From Salvator merianae (taxonomy: Eukaryota > Chordata > Lepidosauria > Squamata > Teiidae), in NCBI GenBank assembly GCA_003586115.2, contig QVOM02000025.1, forward strand, positions 80,749,089-80,813,088: 64,000 nucleotides of DNA, in the 5' to 3' direction. This document shows, piece by piece, positions 12,955-23,490 of the stretch (its first letter is position 1; the number at the start of each line of letters is the position of its first letter). Position numbers and translations under genes: made by a program. The notes below the pieces were generated by a model. The model saw nothing but the letters and a program-made list of their open reading frames with translations, ran no database searches and was not told the origin of the DNA.

Positions 12955-13085
12955 CTATACTGGGACTCTCACACGTATCTATGGAAGCCCCAATATAGAC
13001 CCGGGATATCAAGATGATATCCCTGACTATCAATATTGCAAGAAATCCAGCAACGATGCTGGATTTCTCGTAATATTAATGTCAA
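12955..13085. repeat. Hairpin block
   Basis: Perfect 12-bp arms agaaatccagca (13041-13052) and tgctggatttct (13057-13068) with a 4-base loop, plus gatatc palindromes just upstream. A related but decayed sequence lies at 18340-18400. Probably MITE-derived. Confidence 0.5.
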
Positions 13086-13110
13086 CACAACCACTTACCT
13101 TGTTTCCCCC

Positions 13111-13241
13111 CTGCTCGTGGTACTGGTGCTCTTGCAAAATACCCGGATGTTAGCAAGCCCAAGGGAAAAAAACAAAGGGCAGGGTGCGGGTGCTTGCTTA
13201 CATCCGGGTATTTTGCAAGAACAACAATCCCACGAGCACCC
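13111..13241. repeat. Long inverted repeat
   Basis: Arms of about 48 bp (13113-13160 and 13190-13240), built on cttgcaaaatacccggatgt and its complement, flank a spacer of about 30 bp. Arm identity is high, with a few mismatches. It is foldback or MITE-like. Confidence 0.65.
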
Positions 13242-13744
13242 AGCAAATGCGGTAAGAGCCTGGGATTGCCTCCTGCTGTCTGGCAGGGGTGGCAGGAGGG
13301 AATTGCAGAATCTGAACAAGATCACCATCTGTAGGCACCCTTTGTTGTCTTGCACAGTACCTAAGTAGAAATATATAGAAAGCAGAGAATCTGTGTGCCA
13401 AAGTGCTCTGGTTCAAACAGGCTTAACACCAGATCAAGGGATGGGAGAAAAAGGAAGAGACTGCAGCTGCAAATTATGCAGCACAAAGTCACTTCTCACT
13501 TGCCAAGTTAGCACATTAGAGAACTCCAATCACAGATGATTTTTCTCCTGCCATGCACACAATGTGTCTCTTGCCACAAGGCACCTCTCTCATCTTCCCA
13601 TGACTTGACTTGCTGCCAAACCCTCCCAAACCAGGGTGGTTTTGGCACCCTGCCAAAAAATGCTTCGCATATTCCTCTACAGAAATGGTCCGCCATTGTC
13701 TTCTTTCAATTCTTCTTCTTTTTGTTTAACTTGACAGTCTAATC

Positions 13745-13832
13745 TGGACTCCTGGGATTTCCTGATAGTCTCCTATCCAAGTACTAGCCAGATCCAACCT
13801 TGCTTGGCTTTTGAGACCAGCAGTGTTGGCCA
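13745..13832 (-). repeat. 5S rRNA-derived sequence (pseudogene or SINE3-type)
   Basis: The minus strand contains ctagtacttggataggagac preceded by aagccaagcaagg, closely matching the 3' half of vertebrate 5S rRNA (aagctaagcagg ... tagtacttggatgggagacc). It lacks the 5' half and a T-run terminator, so it is not a working 5S gene. Confidence 0.7.
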
Positions 13833-14264
13833 CTGTGTGTGTGTAGCACCACACACAAAGGAGTCAAATTCCAAAGCCCTACCGTAACAACAAATTCCTC
13901 TATCTCATTCCCAAAATCATCAAGCAAGTATTTTTAAAAAATCAAAAGATCATTTAAAAAAAAAACTTGTTTCAGCTGGTCCACCTGATAATGACTAAAC
14001 TATTTTACTATTTTTTTTTCATTCAACCTTTTCCTGTTCTGCAGTTAATCAAGGTAGTGGGACTCTATCTCAAAGCATTCACTGTTGATACAAAATGAAC
14101 AACAGAAAAAACTTGATATCTAGTCCAGACAAGTTGGCACTGAAAAGATTAATTGACTGATGGGTTGTTTTAAGGCATGAAAATAAAAATAAAATATAAA
14201 TCTCAACCAACATTGTTCCAGTAGTTTTTTAAAATACACACATCTAGCATGTCTACCACATTAC

Positions 14265-14349
14265 CTTTGTCGAAAGGGCTTGAACGGTGAACTTTTCTAT
14301 TTTTGAGAAGTGTTGGTGATCACTGATTCTCAGAGAAAAATGTCCTTTC
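14265..14349 (-). CDS. FRAS1: FRAS1 short exon completing CSPG repeat 1
   Basis: This 85-nt exon is too short to stand out as an open frame. I found it by looking for a phase 2-to-0 exon needed between the two CSPG exons. The acceptor is ...gtttcatgcag before GAAAGGACATT and the donor is ACAAAG/gtaatg. Its first G completes an Arg codon (AG plus G), then 28 codons follow. They include KGHFSLRISDHQHFSK, matching the G-x-F-x-L-x-I-S-D end of CSPG repeats, and a VQALSTK linker. The phases fit exactly on both sides and the predicted peptide has no stop. Support is by phase, splice sites and motif; no transcript evidence is available here. Confidence 0.9.
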
Positions 14350-14910
14350 CTGCATGAAACCACAAGCAGATTTCAGAACTAGATCCACACTTAGGATAGG
14401 AATGCAGCTGCATAATTGACATGTTCACTACAATTAAAAATAGTTACCGTTGTCATACAGTCACCCCTTGCATGACACTATGGTTTACTTCCCCCAAACT
14501 ACAATCAACAGCAAAACCCTAGACATATGCAAAACCTTATTAGATGAAATATTCTGCACTTGAAACACCCCATTTTGAGTGTCCTTAATTAACAGACATT
14601 TTCCACAAAAAATAGCTTATTCCAAGTTCAGAACAAAAGCAGGTCCTATTTTGTTGAAATGATTTGAGTTATAATTAAACAGCACTTTTTTATTCCCAGC
14701 TCCTGCAAGGAGCCACTTTCTCTTCTAACCAAATAGCCGATGAGCAAATGTTTTTTCCACCTGTTCTGCAGTGAAACCCCCATTCCCCCACCTTCTGGCA
14801 ACAAACATTTTTTGCTATCAGAGAGGGAAGGAAGGGCTTCTTCCAGTCCCTAGGACACTCTCTTCCCCATAGGATCAGAGCACTAAAGGGAAGCTCCATT
14901 GATATCTATG

Positions 14911-15366
14911 GGATTTTTTGTACTTACCTCATTAGAACAGACAAATTAGTCTGTTCTAACATGGTATTGACCAAACAGCGCGGACACTGTCCGTACTGCA
15001 TGGCCCTAGTGCCTTACCTGAAGCAGGCTACTGGCATGTGCCTGATGGTTACCATGGCAGCAGCCAGGAAGCAGCTGGCCACTGCCATGGCAACTGCCAG
15101 GGCTGAGCAGTTTGCAGGCGCTCACAGGCACGATCAATTGGTCGCGTAGGCCTGGCTGCTGCACTGCAAGGTAAGTGCGAACACTCTTTACCGAGAGCTG
15201 ACTATCAGCTCCTGGTAAAGTTGTGGAGCACAAATTTGTGCTCCACAGCTAGGAGCAATTGGAAGCAGTGTTATGCTGCTCCTAGTCACTTGGGCCTCTG
15301 CCAAGTGCAAACACACTTTGCTGGCAAGCATCCTTGATGCTTGCTAGTGACAAGTGCGAATTGGCT
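14911..15366. mobile_element. Foldback element, family 1
   Basis: It contains ttagaacagacaaattagtc folding with tctgttctaa, the family block with ccatggcagcagcc and gccatggcaac, a stem at 15228-15250 (gtggagcacaaatttgtgct), and ends in gacaagtgcgaattggc. Confidence 0.6.
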
Positions 15367-15545
15367 CTATGAGTGGAACACTCAAAATGTTTAGAAACTT
15401 CTTGAGTCAAAATAAAAATTTAAAAATGTTCCTTGTACATTCCTATGAAACTATGCTATGTAAATAATTGCTACCTATGCCCTCAGTCTATCACCCTAAG
15501 TCAACATCACTGTAGAGAGAAGACCAGTCAACCAATATAAGGGAA

Positions 15546-15697
15546 GGGGGCCTTTTGCACTTTCCACCTTAGAACAGGATAATTATCCTGTTCCACAATG
15601 GAACAGACCTTGCAGAGCGAAAGCATTTTCACTGAGAGGCCTTAGACCATACCCATTCTAATTATCCCATTCTAATGTGGAAAGTGCGAAAAGGCCC
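15546..15697. mobile_element. Internally deleted foldback, family 1
   Basis: The left end ggccttttgcactttccacc and right end ggaaagtgcgaaaaggcc are near-perfect inverted repeats about 150 bp apart. Inside is a ggataattatcc palindrome. It is the smallest complete member. Confidence 0.65.
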
Positions 15698-15724
15698 TCT
15701 TTGTCTTCTCAGTACGGAGCATGT

Positions 15725-15985
15725 GGCAAATTCATGAAGGACAGGTGTATCAATGGTTACTAGAATAGATGCCCAGGTACCACCTCCAGGTTGGAGAGAC
15801 AGAAAGAATTCCCCTAAAGGCATTTTTCAGGTAGTTGACAACAAGTGAAGATTTTATTTTGTCTTCTGCTTGAGAATGCCCACAAGCAACTGGTGGGCCA
15901 CTGTGTGAGACAGGATGTTGGAAAAAATGGGCTGTGGCCTGATCCAGCAAGGCTCCACTTGCATTCTTATAATGGACTACCTGAT
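15725..15985 (+). mobile_element. CR1-like LINE 3' UTR
   Basis: It contains the plus-strand tail caactggtgggccactgtgt then gcctgatccagcaaggctcc. It is the same 3' UTR as at 7075 in opposite orientation. Confidence 0.7.
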
Positions 15986-16339
15986 GAATCACATTGTCAC
16001 CTGGCTTTATGATAAACCCATGGGGCCATTTCCTATGTACAATAACCCCACCATCTGGCATCATGATTGAAACAGATAATTCCTCGGCTACAAAGTTGAT
16101 ACTGGGGAAAGTCTCCCCCCTAGATTGCAGCCAATATGTAGTCTGTGTGAATATTTTTTTTTTAAAAAAATCCTGCCTTGTAATGGATGGATGAAATGAT
16201 TACCTTCATTTGCAGAACAAAGCAACAAAGTGAGAGCATGCGAACAGGAGGGAGGCTGAACTTTTGGAAATTACAAAGCATAAAGTGTTAAACAGCAAAC
16301 ACAAACAAACTAGAACATTTGGAAGTATCCTCTCCTCTC

Positions 16340-16545
16340 ACACATACATTTTAATCCAGTTTCAGTCCACTTTTGGGTTGAAAGAACACAACAGCAAAGT
16401 GACTGATCATTTTCTTCCCACATTCTCTAACCCCAAGGCGGATTTTCTGAGTTAGATAATGCTGAAATAAAATGTCTTATTACTTCACTGATGTGTTCTC
16501 TCAGTCTGAAAGTGGACCAAACTTAGATTAAAACTTAGGTGTGAC
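16340..16545. mobile_element. Harbinger-like MITE, decayed copy
   Basis: The segment attttaatccagtttcagtc and its complement near 16525 match the complete copy at 31946-32166. Ends are less clear here. Confidence 0.55.
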
Positions 16546-16730
16546 TGGGGGGGCTCAGACTGTTTGGTGACTTATATTTTCTCTCTTGCTGCCTAAAGTA
16601 CATGCTTGCTTCGCTAACTTTGTTTTTATTACATGCTGTTTGAAAAAACTTGAGATAATAACACGCGATCTCAAAGAACCCATCATTTCATTCCACAGGA
16701 AGAGAGAAGATGCACAGAAAACCAGATCAC

Positions 16731-17001
16731 CTGGATCTCTCCTTATCATGTACAAAACGAATCCTCTGCCTGTTCACGTCATCTCCAGTGAAATGGTCAC
16801 CGTGGCCCAACTCTGTCTCTCTCCCATTTGCCATAAACAGTAGCCTGCCATTGCTAGGAGGGTCAGTCACGTGAAACGTTAGATCCTCTTCACGGCTTTT
16901 AGGGCCCTGCACCTCCAGGAAAGAAAAGTCAAGGGGCTTCATCCCACCAATGTCCACCTGGAGTGAGCCATTTGACCGGAAAACTGGAGCATGCCTGTCA
17001 G
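16731..17001 (-). CDS. FRAS1: FRAS1 exon, first CSPG repeat
   Basis: This 271-nt exon runs from phase 1 to phase 2. The acceptor is ...ttttgttttag before CTGACAGGC and the donor is TCCAG/gtgatc. It encodes about 89 residues with no cysteine. Features of CSPG/NG2-type repeats as in FRAS1 and FREM proteins include a LQVDIGGMKPLDFSF strand, LTFHVTDPPSNGRLL in the middle, and FTGDDVNRQRIRFVHDK near the end. The THVTDPP...G-L and I-F-H pattern is the family signature. The repeat is completed by the next, very short exon. A plus-strand open frame overlaps but is a shadow. Confidence 0.94.
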
Positions 17002-17095
17002 CTAAAACAAAACAAAAAGAAACAAGACCTAATTAATGCAGATGCCAAACTTTCTACTGTATAATTCATCTCTATACAGTCTAGCTGTGGAAGAC

Positions 17096-17287
17096 TAAAT
17101 GAGAAAGACAGGCAGGATGTCTCTAAAACCATTTGTGGGGAGTCAAGAGCTGGTGAAGGTTTTGCTTTTTGTTCTGCTTGAGAATGTCCAGAAGCAACTG
17201 GTGGGCCACTGTGTGAAACAGAACGCTGGACTAGACGGGCCGAGGCCTCATCCAGCAAGGCTCCTCTTATGTTCATATGTTCTTAGT
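17096..17287 (+). mobile_element. CR1-like LINE 3' UTR
   Basis: The segment contains gcaactggtgggccactgtg, catccagcaaggctcctctt, and ends in repeats of ttcttatgttc type, the terminus of this CR1 lineage. Confidence 0.7.
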
Positions 17288-17291
17288 CTTT

Positions 17292-17895
17292 GGGCCTTTC
17301 TGCACTTTCTGCACTTAAGCCTACTTGAAATCATGGTCTTTTTCTGGGCCTCTTTCGTCTGCAGCTTAGTGTGACTAGAGAGGTCCTGCCACCACTAATA
17401 CCTTCCATCTGCACAGGACAGAGCATAATCCAGGTCAGGAAGCTCAAAATGGCCTCCTGATGTGCTTTAGATTTGGATTACTGGTAGACCTCAGCCGTTT
17501 CTGTGCTGGGCATTATTCTGGATTATATTCCAGAATAGGAGCCTGCCATCTGTAAGCTGGTGCAGACTATGGCAGACCCTGTCCGGGGCCTGCCGTAGTT
17601 TACACGAGTATGTGGACATCAGGTCCTTATTCTGGAATACAATCTGGAATAAGGCCCAGTGCAGAAAGAGTCCTTGTCAAACAGATCTACCAGTGTACTA
17701 GGGCTATGGAGGACCTACGCCAAAAATAGTCCTCCGGGGCCTCTGAGGCCAGGAACTAAAGTTCCTTCAGAGCTTTCAGAGGCTGGCTCACACAAGCTTT
17801 GGGGCCAGCACAGGGGCTGATATAGACCAGAGGACTGTCTGAGCTGGACCAGCTAAAACAGATATCCTTTGGTAAGTGCAGAACCACCCTTTGTT
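17292..17895. mobile_element. Foldback family 2, interrupted copy
   Basis: The left part (17292-17494) and right part (17673-17895) together give the family-2 order, including paired aactaaagttcc and the actagggc hairpin. They are split by a family-3 element at about 17495-17672. The uninterrupted order is seen at 18807-19120. Confidence 0.6.
17495..17672. mobile_element. Foldback family 3 nested in family 2
   Basis: The left arm is gtttctgtgctgggcattat and the right arm ends aaggcccagtgcagaaagag. Both arms contain the family-3 ctggattatattccagaata-type motif. It splits the host copy between tagacct and ttgtcaaacagatc. Confidence 0.65.
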
Positions 17896-18498
17896 GCTCA
17901 AGTATCACCAGTGTGTCCACAAATAGACTTCTCTGTACCCATCTCATATGAAAACTATGCTACACTAGGGATAACCAAGAGGTGTCATAATGAGAACAAA
18001 GTAGGATGCTGTTAATGAATGTCCCAAACAGATGGAAGAAAGGAATCTCATAGTTTGTAGCACATTTAGAAAGCTAAAGTACACACAATCCTTTACAGGA
18101 TGGAAGTTGTCCTAGTTAATAGTTGTCTTTATCTATACTGCAAATTTATAATATTCTTAACAGTGGTTCAGTGATTAGGGCATCCTGGGAATTGTATTCA
18201 GAAATCGTAAATTCAGCAATGCCATTATTAGCCAAGTTCTACTGTAAGATATTGTAAGGAGCTGTAGTTTATCATATTGTTGAAAAAATTGCTTAGGGTT
18301 TTCTATTCTGTACACACAAATCTGGACAACAGACGAAAAGGAGTGATATTGTCTGCTATACCTGATTATCAATACTGCAGAAAATCTAAAGCCCTGACTG
18401 CAAATTGTTAAGTTAGGTATGCTATTATTCTCATGTTAACTGGTTAGTCTCAACAGCAACTGGCTGCTCAGACACAGCAGGATTGGGAAAAGACCTAC

Positions 18499-18639
18499 AT
18501 TCACACTCTCTGCTCCAGAGATTCCCATAGAAACCATGACTGCACTCGGAAACACAATGGTCTTCCTGCAGAAATGTTGCTGAGTCACACAGGTGGCATC
18601 GATTTGATCCATCACATTCCAAGCATCCCCTGGGGCAAG
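18499..18639 (-). CDS. FRAS1: FRAS1 exon, furin-like repeat 7 of 7
   Basis: This 141-nt exon encodes 47 residues and is phase 1-1. The acceptor is ...ctttccacaccag before CTTGCCCCAGG and the donor is GAAT/gtaggt. The peptide contains CPRGCLECDG, CHLC, CVSEC, the SHGFYGNLW segment and a final REC; eight cysteines. It is the last FU repeat: the next exon switches to the CSPG-type fold. Its final T joins CT of the next exon to give a Ser codon, so the FU block ends ...CES/DRHAP. Confidence 0.93.
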
Positions 18640-18806
18640 CTGGTGTGGAAAGAAAAAAAGGAAACTGACTTTTAATGAGACATCAAACGGCTCTTGTGAC
18701 ATTCTCTGGTCTTGAAAAACAAGGCCATACCTGCGTTGCTTGTATTAAATGGCCCATGACATCAGGGTCCAAACAGGAAGGATTTCTTTGCCCACTGCTG
18801 GTTTAA

Positions 18807-19186
18807 GCATAAGGGCTTTTTTGCACTCATCGCTAATCTGCATTGTGGTTCTTTCTGGGACCTTTTTTGTCCACATACTGGTGCAGACTAGGGAGGCCCA
18901 ACCCCCCCAGTATGCTCCATCTGCACGAGATGGAGCATAATCCAGATCAGGAGGCGCAAGATGAGCTCTTGGTCTGCTTTAGATCTGGAATACTAGTAGA
19001 CCTTGTTAAATAGGTCCACCAGCACACTAGGGCCATGGGGACCCATTTCGGGGGTATGCCTTGTTGTACCCCCAAAATGGGTTCCCTGGGGGCTCCACAC
19101 CTGCTGTTGGCTGTTCTAGCATGTGGACAGCGGGTCCCTATTCCAGGATATAATGCAGAATAACTCCCAGGACAGAAAGGGCCTTT
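18807..19186. mobile_element. Foldback family 2 with family-3-like right end
   Basis: The body carries gggacccatttcgggggtat and its complement. The last 60 bases (cagcgggtccctattccagg onward, ending in cagaaagggcc) match the right arm of family 3. It looks like a chimera or a shared terminal module. Confidence 0.5.
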
Positions 19187-19608
19187 GGTTACTCAGGCTA
19201 TAATCTGAAATTTGTCACAATGCACCAGCCGGTTTTTTTTCTTTGATTCAAACAGCAAAGTATCTCAAACCAGCCTTGCTGCAACCTGTATGCCTAACGT
19301 GGGTCCTAGCTCTGAATAATTATAGTGGCATCACAGGATATATCCAAATAAAAACAAAGATAAATAAAGGAATAAAGTTCTGCCGTAATTGTTATGCTGA
19401 CTATTTCAATCATTTTTTTTTTTTTTAAGAAAAGCTAAATTGATGCATCCAAGCGTGACTGTTCTACAGGCAGACATTCATGCCATCTCCTGAATGATGT
19501 ACCCTTGGATGGCATCTGAATGATTCTCTTTCTTCTTCCTTCCTTTTCGCTCCAGCTGCTACCTGTGACTTCAAGAATGTCTGAACTTTGATGACCTACA
19601 GCATTCAC

Positions 19609-19752
19609 CTGAGCATTTTTGCTGCCCGTGGTCTGCATAGTATCGCTTCCCACACTCCGAAACACACTGGGATCCCAAGAGCAGAAAAGGAACTTCACAG
19701 TGGATACATTCGCTTGGGGCACGGCACTGGAGACATCGGTTGTCATCGCATC
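19609..19752 (-). CDS. FRAS1: FRAS1 exon, furin-like repeat 6 of 7
   Basis: This 144-nt exon encodes 48 residues and is phase 1-1. The acceptor is ...gtggcttttcag before GATGCGATGAC and the donor is TCAG/gtgaat. The correct frame gives CDDNRCLQC, CIHC, CVSEC and a final QKC, with an RYYADHGQQ stretch before the last Cys; eight cysteines. A longer open frame runs across this exon in another phase, but it has no FU pattern and does not respect the phase-1 boundaries. Only 0.97 kb of intron separates it from the next FU exon, the shortest intron in the window. Confidence 0.92.
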
Positions 19753-21867
19753 CTGAAAAGCCACATGCAAAAACCTTAGCAATGAGTTCTTCGAGGCAGA
19801 GCTCTCTCCTATTTCTCTCTTATGTCATCTACTAACCAGATTTCTATTCCACTTTTCAGATAACTATCAACTAACAAAAGGAGGGGGACAGGATATGGTT
19901 GGTCTGTAAGGGCAAAATGGGCAGCCCCCCACCCTTGAATTCACCCCCCACAGCTGGAGTCTACTTTCCTTCTCTCTTTCAGACATGCTTCAGTTCAGGA
20001 TTGGCTAAGGGGCACATAATCCATTACGTTCAGTGGGTTCAATTTTCATGTGGATTTGCATAAAATTTGCAGCAGAGGCAGGCTAATTCCTTGTTCAGGA
20101 ACCTCAAAACACATTTTTCAGTCCTCTGAAGACCCAGATAATTTTTGCCATTGCTGTAAAAAATATCTAAGAGAAATACCATGTTCTTTAAAACTCTATA
20201 AATTGCCCAGCCAATGGGATACAATCTATCCCTTCCTTAATAAACAGATGTATTTGTAAACTGGCCACACACAGTTTTGATCACATCTGCTATATGGTGG
20301 CCACCAGAGGACTAGTAGAGTGTGATTATTACCTTGGGCCAACAATGTTAGTCACAACCGCTCTGGGGAACTGTTGATGCTAGGATTTTGAAGTGAAAGA
20401 TTTGGATCAACCAACAGGGAACAGAATAGGGTTGGGCATGGGCAGTTGGTGGCTGAAGACTGGAAGAAAGGATGGGAGATATTGCTGACGAACTCTCATG
20501 GCCAGGATCTTTGGTCTATTATTGCAGTCAGGATGTGGGTGGCTCCTGCACAATGCAAGGATTTATGGGGAGAGAGGCCAGATTTGGGAATCCGGAGCAG
20601 AGAGAGGAAACCTGAACTGGGAGGGGATACTCGGCAGAACTGTAGCCCCATGGACCACAATGTCCAGACTGGTAACCAGCAAGAGAGTGAAGGAGTTTAG
20701 AGCGGAGAAGTGCAGTAGCAAGCAAGACCTGTGCCACGGCGGTAGCAGATGCTGGGTGACAGCAAGAAAGCAGAGGCCCTTTGCAGTTTAAGGGTCACAG
20801 GGTATAAGTTGGCGGGTTCCAAGGCACTAGAATAGAGCTTGGCCAGAACAGGGCAGAGGAGCTTGGTAACAGCAGTACAGCAGATATCTCCCCAAGAATA
20901 GCACATTTATAGGATTGGCCCAGAGCCAAAGTCTGTGCTTGAACAAGGAGTCCAAACCTAGAATGGCAGCCTAATAACACCAAACCTGAGAGCAAAGAAG
21001 AAGTCAGCATACAGCCCAATGAGACAGAGCCAGGAGTCAACCGTCAAAAGCAACTCACCACCAGGGGGACTGGGGGTCAGGGCTGGGGTCCAAAATGGTG
21101 GCTGAGCAGGATTTAGGGAGCTTTAGGACAAGTAGGCAGGAGAAACAAGGCAATATCCAGGACATGGCAGGTATACCAGGATTCCAAGGCACAGTGATGA
21201 ATCAATAGCTGGCTTGATATTAAGGTCTAGAAGCTTGGGTCTGGGACGGTTTAGCAAGTCCTGCATTGAGCAGGGGGTTGGACTCAATAACCCTGGAGGT
21301 CCCTTCCAACACTATGATTCTATGATTCCCAGGAACTTTCCACCCCTGAGGAGGCAACTGATCATACCTATGGGTTTTAAGGTGCTTAGAAACAAACCAG
21401 CGCTGCATCTGATGAGTTGCCTCTATCCAAAGTCACCACATGACAATGTGAACATGTGACCAGAGAACAGCTTCACCCCCAGACTGTCCATCATTACACA
21501 TATTCAATGTGTATTTGTATCTGTATGTGGACATCACAACGTCTACATACAAGCAAGTCTACATACAAGCAAGCAAAGAGTACAGCCATTGCTCAATTCA
21601 CAATTCCCAGCTAGGAATCAATGAGGAAATATGAAATTAGAATGAACTATGACCTGCCCAAAAATAAAGTTTCACCCAAATTCCCCTTGTGGCAGACTAG
21701 CATCCCTGCCCCAAACTCGAAGCGGGATCCAAGAGACCACCGAGTTTCCAAGGGGTAACTGGGTTCCTCTAACAAGAGAGCCTAATCATGGCATCTGTGG
21801 CTTGTATCCTTTGGAAAACAAATCACACACATTATATACATCGTCACTATAGGTGATTCAGACTTAC
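19753..21867 (-). other. FRAS1: FRAS1 intron
   Basis: Apart from a CR1 3' end at 21245-21334, nothing was recognised. The segment 20430-21060 is G/A-rich with several overlapping short open frames on both strands and no codon pattern or domain; it may be an old unclassified repeat. Confidence 0.65.
21245..21334 (+). mobile_element. CR1 3' end
   Basis: The segment gagcagggggttggactcaa, then ggtcccttccaacactatga, and ttctatgatt repeats is the canonical CR1 3' terminus. Confidence 0.85.
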
Positions 21868-22008
21868 TTTGACATGAATCAGATTCCCTGAAAAAAGCTG
21901 CTGGGCAATTTTCCACACAGGCCCCTTCATGGAGAACATACCCCTCCATACACTGCAGGCAATCAGTACTCTGAGGGCCACTGCAGGCGTTGCAACTCCA
22001 GTCACATT
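21868..22008 (-). CDS. FRAS1: FRAS1 exon, furin-like repeat 5 of 7
   Basis: This 141-nt exon encodes 47 residues and is phase 1-1. The acceptor is ...tgtgttctag before AATGTGACTGG and the donor is CAAA/gtaagt. Cysteine motifs in order are CDWSCNAC, CLQC, CVENC and DSC, eight in total. The joined first codon, G from the 28.8-kb exon plus AA, gives Glu, so the repeat starts with the common E-C of this family. The next exon lies 2.1 kb downstream. Confidence 0.93.
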
Positions 22009-22908
22009 CTAGAACACATACGCAATAAAAAAATTTAAAAGTTGCAATCGTTTTTGAAGATCCACTGACTGCTCGCTGACTGGCTGAGCACGTGTCTATT
22101 TTAACAAGCTCCACGGCCACCACGAGCAGAAGTGCTGAAGGGCAAAAGAAAAACCACAGAACAGAAGTGGGACAGAGCGGAAAATGCCAAAGGAGAAGTT
22201 CTTACAATAACACAAGCCCTTCTCTAGGGTTTAACTGCTCCCAGTTATGTTAAAGAGAGGCACGGACTGCTGCCTTTCACAGATCCGGCCAAGCACTTCC
22301 AACAGTTGGCCTCTCTAAGCTGCGATCAGCTAACACTGAGCCCGAACATGCACAGCGTCTGCGGGTGTCTCCCACTCCAGTTAAACCATAAATCGCTTAT
22401 CTTCTGCTCTCAAGGACTTCTGGGATTTCCCACAAGAGCTGCTAATTAAGCAGGGCGAATCAATGACGAAGGTGACATTGCCCCACAGTGAAAAGGAATT
22501 TTAAAAGAGTGTTCGGCTAAGTTAATAATAGGAAGGCAGAGATGTTCCACATTTTGCCTGCTGCTCGTGGCTGCCGGTAGAAAACTCCAGGGAGAGATAT
22601 ATAATAATTTCACAAGCTACAGGGAAGAAGAACACTATTACAAAAGCAAGCAAGCATTTATTTAATACTAAAAGTATGTTCAGTGAGATACAGCTGGGGT
22701 GGGCAGATCTCAGGCTTCACGGATCTACTTTTTGGAAAAAAACAAACTAGAATATTAGCCAACTTCCACATTCCATTCATTAGCATGGAGAATGAAGCTC
22801 GCATGGCAGACAGCTGGACCAGACAAAACCTCTTGGGAGAGCACTTTCAAGCGGTCCCCCCTTGGAGTGGTTTCTGCACCATTTTCAGGCTGGGGATGTC
22901 TCCAACAT

Positions 22909-23490
22909 TTATTTATTTAATTTATTTGCATTTTTATCCCGCCCTATACCCAAAGGTCTCAGGGCGGGTTACAACAATTAAAACAAAACAAAACAAAACC
23001 TCATAAAAGGCATGCAATAAAACAGTAGTTTGAAAGTAGGGAGGGAAAGCTGTACCTTTATTGCTCTCCTAAAGATGTAAAGTGAGGAAGCTTGATGCAC
23101 CTCAGGGGGAAGAGTGTTCCACAGTCTGGGGGCCACCACTGAAAAGGCCCTGCCCCGGGTGCCCACCCCTTTAGCTGTTGAAGGTGGTGGTACAACCAGG
23201 AGGGCCTCATCTGCAGATCTTAAGGCGTGGGCAGACTGGTATGGGAGAAGACGTTCCTTTAGGTATTTGGGGCCCAAGCTTTTAGGGCCTTATAGGATAA
23301 GGTTAACACCTTGAATTGGGCTCGGTAGCGAATTGGCAGCTAGTGCAGCTCTTTTAAGACCGGCATGATATGCATCCGGCCAGCTGTTCCAGTCAGTAGT
23401 CTTGCTGCTGCATTCTGCACCAGTCGCAGCTTCCGAACCGTCTTCAAGGGCAGCCCCATGTAAAGCCCATTACAGTAATCCAATCTGGAT
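22909..23490 (-). mobile_element. L2-like LINE 3' end with ORF2 C-terminus
   Basis: The minus strand encodes LKELHxLPIRYRAQFKVLT, then RAFSVVAPRLWNTLPPEV and SLYIFRRAIKVQL, the C-terminal domain of CR1/L2-clade reverse-transcriptase proteins, followed by a 3' UTR and an AAATAAAT-type tail. Stops and a frameshift show it is inactive. Two related fragments lie at 43555 and 46795. Confidence 0.8.

Larger units (their letters stand above)
11080..14264 (-). other. FRAS1: FRAS1 intron
   Basis: This intron lies between the 85-nt exon and the second CSPG exon. It holds a foldback copy (11415-11925), a CR1 3' tail (about 12110-12185), two hairpin-rich blocks (12955-13240) and a 5S-rRNA-derived segment (13745-13832). 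About 12190-12950 and 13835-14260 are AT-rich with nothing recognised. Confidence 0.75.
14350..16730 (-). other. FRAS1: FRAS1 intron
   Basis: This intron holds two foldback copies (14911-15366 and 15546-15697), a CR1 3' tail on the plus strand (15725-15985) and a Harbinger-like MITE (16340-16545). The 14350-14910 segment shows nothing I recognise. Confidence 0.75.
17002..18498 (-). other. FRAS1: FRAS1 intron
   Basis: This intron holds a CR1 tail (17096-17287) followed by a foldback copy interrupted by a second, shorter foldback (17292-17895). The segment 17900-18498 has no recognised element, although 18340-18400 resembles part of the hairpin block at 13000-13060. Confidence 0.75.

Noticed and set aside
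19435..19782. 115-codon minus-strand frame over an FU exon
   Set aside because: It is the wrong phase; the FU repeat is read in another frame that has the eight cysteines and proper exon phases.
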